From: Rhodospirillales bacterium
Lineage (GTDB): Bacteria; Pseudomonadota; Alphaproteobacteria; Rhodospirillales; Casp-alpha2
Length of the DNA: 5,564 nt
Assembly: GCA_016187325.1 (NCBI GenBank)
Contig: JACPJY010000378.1
Location: forward strand, 1-5,564
Direction of reading: 5' to 3'
Each line of letters opens with the position of its first letter. Position 1 is the first letter of the stretch. Shown here piece after piece: positions 1 to 5,564 of this stretch. The position numbers were made by a program, and so were the translations under genes. The notes under the pieces were generated by a model. That model had not been told where the DNA came from, did no database searches, and saw only the letters and a list, made by a program, of their open reading frames with translations.

Positions 1-672
1 CCGTACAGCTCGCTCAATCCGCGCATGAAGATCGGTGAGATCATCGGCGAGCCGATGAAGGTTCATGGGATCATCACCGACTCCGCCAAGCGCGACCGGC
101 GCATCGCCGAGTTGCTGTCGCTGTGCGGCCTCGATCCCAAGTTCTCGGACCGCTACCCGCACGAGATGAGCGGCGGCCAGCGGCAACGGGTCGGCATCGC
201 CCGGGCGCTCGCCGTTAACCCCGAATTCATCATCTGCGACGAGGCAGTCTCGGCGCTCGACGTGTCGATCCAGGCCCAGGTCATTAACCTTTTGGAAGAC
301 TTGCGAGACGAATTCGGGCTCACCTACTTGTTTATTTCACACGATCTCAGTGTGGTACGGCACCTGTGCCACCGGGTGGCCGTCATGTATCTAGGGAAAA
401 TGGTCGAGCTCGCGGATTGCGACGAGCTTTACGACAATCCCATTCACCCTTACACTCGGGCGTTGCTGGCCGCGGTGCCGATCCCGGACCCGATCATCGA
501 GGCCAAAAGAAAGCACGAAGTCGTCAAAGGGGAGGTGCCGAGTCCGATCAATCCGCCGCGCGGCTGCGTGTTCCACCCGAGGTGTTCCCTGGCGGTGGAC
601 AGTTGCTCGAAGGCGATCCCCGAATTCAGGGAAATCAAGCCGGGCCACTGGGTGGCCTGTACGGAAGTGTGA
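1..672 (+). CDS. dppF: Peptide-type ABC transporter ATP-binding protein (DppF/OppF class), 5' end cut by window
   Basis: This is the C-terminal 223 residues of an ABC ATPase that powers peptide import from the cytoplasmic face. The reading frame is open from base 1; the ATG at 25 is internal, because the preceding codons read PYSSLNPR, a family motif of the F-type subunit (the D-type partner usually has a different sequence here). In fragment numbering, the ABC signature SGGQ lies at 57-60, the Walker B Asp-Glu at 80-81 (IICDE), the D-loop SALD follows, and the switch His is His114 (FISHD). Walker A lies upstream of the window. The C-terminal oligopeptide-transporter extension carries the PRGCVFHPRC motif and four cysteines (189, 195, 202, 220). 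About 100 residues are probably missing from a usual length near 325-340. It precedes the binding-protein gene by 81 nt and is probably part of the same operon. The substrate is unknown, so the symbol reflects subunit class only. Confidence 0.95.
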   Translation, partial: PYSSLNPRMKIGEIIGEPMKVHGIITDSAKRDRRIAELLSLCGLDPKFSDRYPHEMSGGQRQRVGIARALAVNPEFIICDEAVSALDVSIQAQVINLLEDLRDEFGLTYLFISHDLSVVRHLCHRVAVMYLGKMVELADCDELYDNPIHPYTRALLAAVPIPDPIIEAKRKHEVVKGEVPSPINPPRGCVFHPRCSLAVDSCSKAIPEFREIKPGHWVACTEV

Positions 673-753
673 CTTTTCGATTACTATGGCAATGACGCGT
701 CAATCAGGAAGCAAACAATAAGCTTCTGTATTTACTGGGAAGGAGTCTAGGAA
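673..753 (+). promoter_or_regulatory. AT-rich spacer upstream of the binding-protein gene, with strong RBS
   Basis: This 81-nt spacer has 33 G/C bases (about 41%), clearly lower than the GC-rich genes on both sides. It ends with the purine-rich GGGAAGGAG at 737-745, an excellent Shine-Dalgarno sequence 8 nt before the ATG at 754. A weak inverted repeat, GAAGC at 708-712 and GCTTC at 722-726, sits just before the RBS. No -35/-10 pair matches consensus well, so a separate promoter for the binding protein is possible but only inferred from composition and from the high demand usual for such proteins. Confidence 0.35.
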
Positions 754-2385
754 ATGAAAGTTATCTTTTCGAAACTTGCGGTCGCGACCGTGGTGGGGGC
801 CGGTTTGGCGCTCGCGGCGGGCGGGGTCGCCAATGCGGCGGAGATGCCGAAGCGGGGGGGCATCCTCACCTACCTGAACCCGGCGGAAATCCCGTCCTAC
901 GACGCCCACCGGGAAACCACCTTCGGTGTCGTCCATCCGCTGGGGCCAATGTACAGCCTGCTGATCCGGGTCAACCCGGACAATCCTCAGTCGGCGACCG
1001 ACTTCACCTGCGATTTGTGCGAGGGCAAGGTGCCGTCGCCGACCGACGGCGGCAAGACCTTCACCTTCAAGATTCGCAAGGGAATCAAGTTCCAGAGCGG
1101 CGCGCCGCTGACCGCCCACGACATCGTCGCCACCTACAAGAAGATCATGTGGCCGCCGGATGGCATCCCGAGCTCCCGGAAAGCGTTCTACCGGATGGTG
1201 GACACGCTGACGGCGCCCGACGACTTCACGGTGGTGTTCAAGCTGAAGTGGCCTTCCGGCGCCTTCATTCCGGCGTTGGCAGCACCCTTCAACTGGATCT
1301 ATTCCAAGGCCGACCTCGACAAGCACGGCCTCAACTGGCACACCAAGAACGTCAACGGCACGGGTCCGTTCCTGTTCGTTCAAGACCAGCAAGGCTCGTT
1401 CACCGAGGGCAAGCGGAACCCGAACTACCATCACATGGGATTGGACGGCAAGCCGCAGCCCTACCTCGACGGCATCAAGGCCATCGTGGCGACCAAGCTG
1501 GCGGTGCGCGTGCAGGCTATCCGCGGCGATCGCGCGGCGATCGAATTCCGCGGCTTCCCGCCGGCACACCGCGACGAGCTGGTAAAGGCGCTCGGCAAGG
1601 ACATAACGGTCCAGGAAAGCGACTGGAACTGCGCGCTGTTCTTCACGCCCAACCATGAGAGCAAGCCGTTCGACGACGCCCGCGTGCGCCGGGCGCTGAC
1701 GCTCACCCTCGACCGCTGGTCCGGTTCGCAATACCTGAGCAAGATCGCCATCGTCAAGACGGTCGGTGGCGTCGTGTTCCCGAACCATCCGTTCGCGGCG
1801 ACCAAGGCGGAACTGACCAAGCTCGCGGGCTACGGCGAGGATGCGAAAGCCAATCTCGCCGAAGCGAAGCGGCTGCTGAAGGAAGCGGGGATTAGCACCC
1901 TGAAGGTCAACTTCGTCAACCGCGGCGTCGACCAGCCCTACAAGGTGGTCGGCACCTGGGGCATCGACCAGTGGAAGAAGGCGGGGATCGACGCGACGCA
2001 GCAGGTTCTGCCGACGCCCGCGTTCTACGATACCCTGCGCAAGACCAAGAAGTTCGACATCGCCATCGACTTCAACTGCCAATCGGTGATCAACCCGATC
2101 GCCGACATCACCAAGTTCCTGGGCACGTCCGGCGCCAACAACGGCAACTACAAGGACCAGCCCCTGGAAGACATCTACGCCAAGATCGAGAAGTCGGGCG
2201 ACGAGACCGAGCAGCGCAAGCTGATCCGCGACTACGAGAAGCGGGCGCTCAGCGACGAGGCGCACATGCTCCTCACGTTGTGGTGGTACAAGATCAATCC
2301 GCACCGTTCCTACGTGAAGGGTTGGAAAATCGCGCCCAGCCACTACCTGAACCAGCAGCTCGACAACATTTGGCTGGACAAGTAG
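754..2385 (+). CDS. ABC transporter substrate-binding protein, family 5 (peptide/nickel/opine type), exported
   Basis: This is a periplasmic solute-binding protein of the SBP_bac_5 family, 543 residues and so full length for the family. It captures the substrate and delivers it to the DppB/DppC-type permeases encoded downstream. The start is firm: an in-frame TAG lies at 748-750 and GGGAAGGAG ends 8 nt before the ATG. A Sec signal peptide is clear: basic start with Lys2 and Lys7, a hydrophobic core at about 8-25, and an Ala-Asn-Ala cleavage site at 26-28. There is no lipobox cysteine, so the mature protein should be soluble. Family signs include the region around 110-129 (GIKFQSG, then PLTAHDIVATYKK) and GTGPF at 202-206. 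The mature part has four cysteines (86, 89, 293, 442), with 86 and 89 forming a CDLC pair. The ligand cannot be read from sequence: peptides are the default guess, but this family also binds opines, nickel chelates and sugars. Confidence 0.95.
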   Translation: MKVIFSKLAVATVVGAGLALAAGGVANAAEMPKRGGILTYLNPAEIPSYDAHRETTFGVVHPLGPMYSLLIRVNPDNPQSATDFTCDLCEGKVPSPTDGGKTFTFKIRKGIKFQSGAPLTAHDIVATYKKIMWPPDGIPSSRKAFYRMVDTLTAPDDFTVVFKLKWPSGAFIPALAAPFNWIYSKADLDKHGLNWHTKNVNGTGPFLFVQDQQGSFTEGKRNPNYHHMGLDGKPQPYLDGIKAIVATKLAVRVQAIRGDRAAIEFRGFPPAHRDELVKALGKDITVQESDWNCALFFTPNHESKPFDDARVRRALTLTLDRWSGSQYLSKIAIVKTVGGVVFPNHPFAATKAELTKLAGYGEDAKANLAEAKRLLKEAGISTLKVNFVNRGVDQPYKVVGTWGIDQWKKAGIDATQQVLPTPAFYDTLRKTKKFDIAIDFNCQSVINPIADITKFLGTSGANNGNYKDQPLEDIYAKIEKSGDETEQRKLIRDYEKRALSDEAHMLLTLWWYKINPHRSYVKGWKIAPSHYLNQQLDNIWLDK

Positions 2386-2414
2386 AGGCGGCAAAAGGAT
2401 AGCAAGAACCAGAA

Positions 2415-2445
2415 CCCGCCCGCCGTCATCGTGGCGGCGGGCGGG
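2415..2445 (+). repeat. Intercistronic hairpin, perfect 11-bp GC stem
   Basis: CCCGCCCGCCG at 2415-2425 is the exact reverse complement of CGGCGGGCGGG at 2435-2445, with a 9-nt loop at 2426-2434. Every stem pair is G-C. No T-run follows, so it is not a standard intrinsic terminator. It starts 30 nt after the binding-protein stop. Such hairpins between a binding-protein gene and its permease genes often protect the upstream mRNA from 3' exonucleases or reduce downstream expression, giving an excess of binding protein. That role is inferred here. Confidence 0.65.
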
Positions 2446-2451
2446 GAGCCG

Positions 2452-2481
2452 GTGAGCGTCGAAACATCGGGTATTCGTTGA
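2452..2481 (+). other. Possible 9-codon leader ORF abutting the dppB start
   Basis: A GTG at 2452 opens a nine-codon frame (VSVETSGIR) whose TGA at 2479-2481 is immediately followed by the dppB ATG at 2482. GGGGAG at 2443-2448 lies 3 nt before the GTG, a rather short spacing, and overlaps the right arm of the hairpin. The dppB start itself has no good Shine-Dalgarno sequence, so termination and re-initiation could help translate it. The frame may equally be chance. Confidence 0.2.
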
Positions 2482-3453
<972 letters not shown>

Positions 3454-3465
3454 GCGAGGCTTGAT

Positions 3466-4368
3466 ATGGTCACCCTCTCCGAAGCACAGGTCGAAGCCAA
3501 ATTCGAGCAACTGGCGGCGAAACCAACCCTGTCGAAGAGGCTTTGGGAGTTCTGCCGCAAGCAGCCCCTAGGCGCCGCCGGCGCGGCTGTGGTGCTGGTC
3601 ATGATTTTCATGGCCGTCTTCGCCGATTACATCACCCATTTCGACCCGGTGAAGAACGACCTCGCCAACATGCTGACCGCGCCGGACGAGACCTATATCC
3701 TCGGCACCGACCAATTCGGCCGCGACGCCTTCACCCGCATCGTCTACGGCGCCCGCACGGCGCTGCTGGTCGGCTTCGTGTCGGCCTTCGCGGGCGCCAC
3801 CATCGGCCTCGTCCTCGGCGTCGCCAGCGCTTACTTCGGCGGCCGCTTCGATCTGCTGTTCCAGCGCGTCATGGACGTGGTGATGGCGTTCCCGCTGATC
3901 ATCCTGGCCCTCGCCGTGGTCGCCACCCTGGGCACCGGCGTCCAGAACGTGATCGTCGCCATCACCATCCCGTTCATCGCCCGGTCGGCGCGGGTGGTGC
4001 GATCGAACGCGCTGGCGATCCGCGAGATTCCCTATATCGACGCGGCCCGCGCCCTCGGCTACAGCCACACCCGCATCATCCTCCGCCACATGGCACCCAA
4101 CGTCATGGCGCCATACCTGATCATCCTCACCGCCTCGCTCGGCCAGGCGATCCTGCTCGAAGCCGCGCTCAGCTACCTGGGCCTCGGCGTCCAGGAGCCG
4201 ATTCCGTCGTGGGGCCTGATGCTGCAGGGCGGCGCCGAGGAGTTCGCCGAGACCGCGCCGTGGATCGCCATCTGGCCGGGCGTCGCCATCAGCCTGGCGG
4301 TGTTCGGCTTCAACCTGTTCGGCGACGCGCTTCGCGACATCCTCGACCCCAAGCTCCGCGCCCGCTGA
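3466..4368 (+). CDS. dppC: Peptide-type ABC transporter permease, DppC class
   Basis: This is the second inner-membrane permease, 300 residues and of normal length. It has a cytoplasmic N-terminal tail of about 35 residues before the first helix (about 36-54), as expected for the OppC_N region. The hallmark G-T-D-x-F-G-R-D is at 80-87, in the periplasmic loop before the second helix (about 99-119). Further hydrophobic stretches occur at about 139-175, 214-232 and 260-290. The EAA coupling loop begins at about 185 (IREIPYIDAARALGYS). The C-terminus, GDALRDILDPKLRAR, is a family signature. The start is fixed by the dppB stop in the same frame 12 nt upstream, and by GAGG at 3456-3459, 6 nt before the ATG. 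No terminator follows, so transcription may continue into the M81 gene. Confidence 0.95.
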   Translation: MVTLSEAQVEAKFEQLAAKPTLSKRLWEFCRKQPLGAAGAAVVLVMIFMAVFADYITHFDPVKNDLANMLTAPDETYILGTDQFGRDAFTRIVYGARTALLVGFVSAFAGATIGLVLGVASAYFGGRFDLLFQRVMDVVMAFPLIILALAVVATLGTGVQNVIVAITIPFIARSARVVRSNALAIREIPYIDAARALGYSHTRIILRHMAPNVMAPYLIILTASLGQAILLEAALSYLGLGVQEPIPSWGLMLQGGAEEFAETAPWIAIWPGVAISLAVFGFNLFGDALRDILDPKLRAR

Positions 4369-4459
4369 CCTCAGCCCCCCGGAAATCCGTCGAAGGCTGC
4401 TCGCCCCTGGCGGCGTGACCGCGGTTCTGCTATTGCAACCGGCGGGACAACGACAGCGC

Positions 4460-4463
4460 GAGG
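4460..4463 (+). promoter_or_regulatory. Ribosome binding site supporting a GTG start
   Basis: GAGG at 4460-4463 lies 6 nt before the GTG at 4470. The frame is closed by a TGA at 4416-4418, and no ATG, TTG or other GTG occurs in frame between that stop and 4470. The next in-frame ATG, at 4512 (residue 15), lies inside the conserved GMHLESN motif and would break it. Together these points make GTG 4470 the most likely start. Confidence 0.6.
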
Positions 4464-4469
4464 GCCCCC

Positions 4470-5564
4470 GTGACCACGCCAGAGAGACCGAAGCGCATTG
4501 CGCTTCTCGGCATGCACCTGGAAAGCAACGCCTTTGCCCCGGTGTGCCGGGAGGCCGCCTTCCGGGCCAACTGCTACCTGGCCGGCGACGACATCCTCGC
4601 CGACCTCAAGAAGCCCAACCCCATCCAGCCGGCCGAAATCACCGGCTTCGTCGCCGAGATGGACCGCCTCGGCGTCGTCTGGCAGCCGGTGCCGATCGTG
4701 GTTACCGCCACCGAGCCGAGCGGCCCCTGCGACCAGCGCTTCCTCGAGACCACCATCAAGGAGATACGCCACCGACTCGCCCAATCCCTGCCGCTCGACG
4801 GCGTCTACTTCAGCGCCCACGGCGGCATGACCGCGACCCGCTCCGGCGACCCCGACGGCGACCTGTTCGAAATGGTGCGCGGCACGGTCGGCCCGAAGGT
4901 GCCGGTGATCGCCACTCTCGACCTGCACGCCAACATCTCGGAGCGCATGATCGACAACACGGACGTGCTGATCTCCTACATCACCAATCCCCACGTCGAT
5001 CAGAAGGCGCGGGCGGCCGAGGCGGCGCGGGCGATGGCGGAGATGTTCGGCGGCATGAAGCCGGCCACGGCCTTCATCCGCCTTCCCATCGTTGCGCCGA
5101 CGGTGACGCTGTTGACCGCGCAAGGCCCCTATGCCGACCTCATCAACTATGGGCAGCGGGCGAAGACCGACGACATCGTCAACGTCTCGGTGGTCGCCGG
5201 GTTCGCGTTCAGCGACCTCGCCAAGAACGGCCTCGCCGTGATCGTGACGTCGCGCGGCGACCGCGACCCGGCCGAGCGCCTGGCCGCCGACATCGCGCGC
5301 CGCGCCTGGGACATGCGCAGGCGGTTCCAGAAGGAGTTGACGCCGCTCGAAGACGCTGTCGCCATGGCGGTCAAGAACGGCGAAGACAGGGACCGCCCGC
5401 CGCTGATTCTGGCCGACGTCGCCGACAACCCAGGCGGCGGCGGGTCGGGCAACACGACGTGGCTCCTGAAGGCCCTCTACGACGCCGGCGCCAAGGGGGT
5501 GCTGTTCGGGGTGTTCTTCGACCCGCAACTAGCCGCCGCCGCCCACGAATGGGGCAAGGGCGAG
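4470..5564 (+). CDS. M81 family (MlrC/microcystinase C-like) zinc metallopeptidase, 3' end cut by window
   Basis: The first 365 residues of an M81 family hydrolase are present, starting at GTG 4470 (VTTPERPKRIALLGMH). The frame stays open to the last base. Family members run to about 490-510 residues, so roughly the last quarter is missing. Visible motifs: HLESN at 16-20, HGGM at 117-120, DLHAN at 151-155, NPHVD from 173, and the glycine-rich DNPGGGGSGNTT at 319-330, which marks the start of the C-terminal MlrC_C domain. Asp151, His153 and His175 are the likely zinc ligands, and Glu18 in HLESN probably lies at the active site; these roles are inferred from the family. There is no signal peptide, so it should act in the cytoplasm. 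The characterised member MlrC cleaves linearised microcystin peptides, but most homologues have unknown substrates and the toxin should not be assumed. Its place 101 nt after dppC in the same direction suggests that it processes what the transporter brings in. Confidence 0.92.
   Translation, partial: MTTPERPKRIALLGMHLESNAFAPVCREAAFRANCYLAGDDILADLKKPNPIQPAEITGFVAEMDRLGVVWQPVPIVVTATEPSGPCDQRFLETTIKEIRHRLAQSLPLDGVYFSAHGGMTATRSGDPDGDLFEMVRGTVGPKVPVIATLDLHANISERMIDNTDVLISYITNPHVDQKARAAEAARAMAEMFGGMKPATAFIRLPIVAPTVTLLTAQGPYADLINYGQRAKTDDIVNVSVVAGFAFSDLAKNGLAVIVTSRGDRDPAERLAADIARRAWDMRRRFQKELTPLEDAVAMAVKNGEDRDRPPLILADVADNPGGGGSGNTTWLLKALYDAGAKGVLFGVFFDPQLAAAAHEWGKGE

Noticed and set aside
25..27. 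ATG at 25 as the start of the ATPase gene
   Set aside because: The eight codons before it encode the conserved PYSSLNPR motif, so the gene extends beyond the left edge.
682..687. TACTAT as a -10 promoter element
   Set aside because: No reasonable -35 sequence lies 16-18 nt upstream (the bases there read about GTACGG).
708..726. Inverted repeat GAAGC/GCTTC before the binding-protein gene as a terminator or operator
   Set aside because: The stem is only 5 bp with a 9-nt loop and no T-run, easily found by chance.
4369..4469. Spacer between dppC and the M81 gene searched for a terminator or promoter
   Set aside because: Only a 4-bp stem (4402-4405 with 4409-4412) and an isolated TTGCAA at 4433-4438 were found, without a fitting -10 or a T-run. 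Nothing is strong enough to annotate beyond the RBS.
4498..4830. A 110-codon + strand frame starting at 4498
   Set aside because: It is a Ser/Pro/Thr/Ala-rich out-of-frame reading of the M81 gene; the true frame begins at GTG 4470.
4371..5528. A 385-codon open frame on the minus strand opposite the M81 gene
   Set aside because: The + strand frame shows clear M81 motifs along its whole length. The antisense product is low-complexity and resembles no family, so it is a shadow frame.

Overview
The window is a GC-rich stretch of bacterial chromosome, all genes on the + strand. The codon use (strong preference for G or C in third positions) and the protein types suggest an alphaproteobacterium, possibly Rhodospirillales or Hyphomicrobiales/Bradyrhizobium-like. 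That placement is an inference from style, not from any marker gene.

Layout: (1) positions 1-672 hold the 3' part of an oligopeptide/dipeptide-type ABC transporter ATPase of the DppF/OppF class, cut by the left edge. (2) 673-753 is a comparatively AT-rich 81-nt spacer (33 of 81 bases are G or C) ending in a strong ribosome binding site. (3) 754-2385 encodes an exported family 5 substrate-binding protein. (4) 2386-2481 is a 96-nt spacer with a perfect 11-bp hairpin and a possible tiny ORF ending directly before the next start. (5) 2482-3453 and 3466-4368 encode the two permeases (DppB and DppC type), only 12 nt apart. (6) 4369-4469 is a 101-nt spacer with no convincing signal. (7) From a GTG at 4470 to the right edge runs the first 365 codons of an M81 (MlrC, 'microcystinase C'-like) zinc metallopeptidase.

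Together the genes form a nearly complete peptide-type importer: periplasmic capture, two-subunit membrane channel and at least one ATPase. A second ATPase (DppD type) is expected upstream of the window. The M81 hydrolase follows in the same direction, and a plausible reading is that the imported compound, perhaps an unusual or modified peptide, is hydrolysed in the cytoplasm by this enzyme. The real substrate cannot be read from the sequence. The parts are known families. The points most worth a second look are the transporter-M81 pairing, the intercistronic hairpin with its tiny ORF, and the cysteines in the periplasmic parts of the importer.
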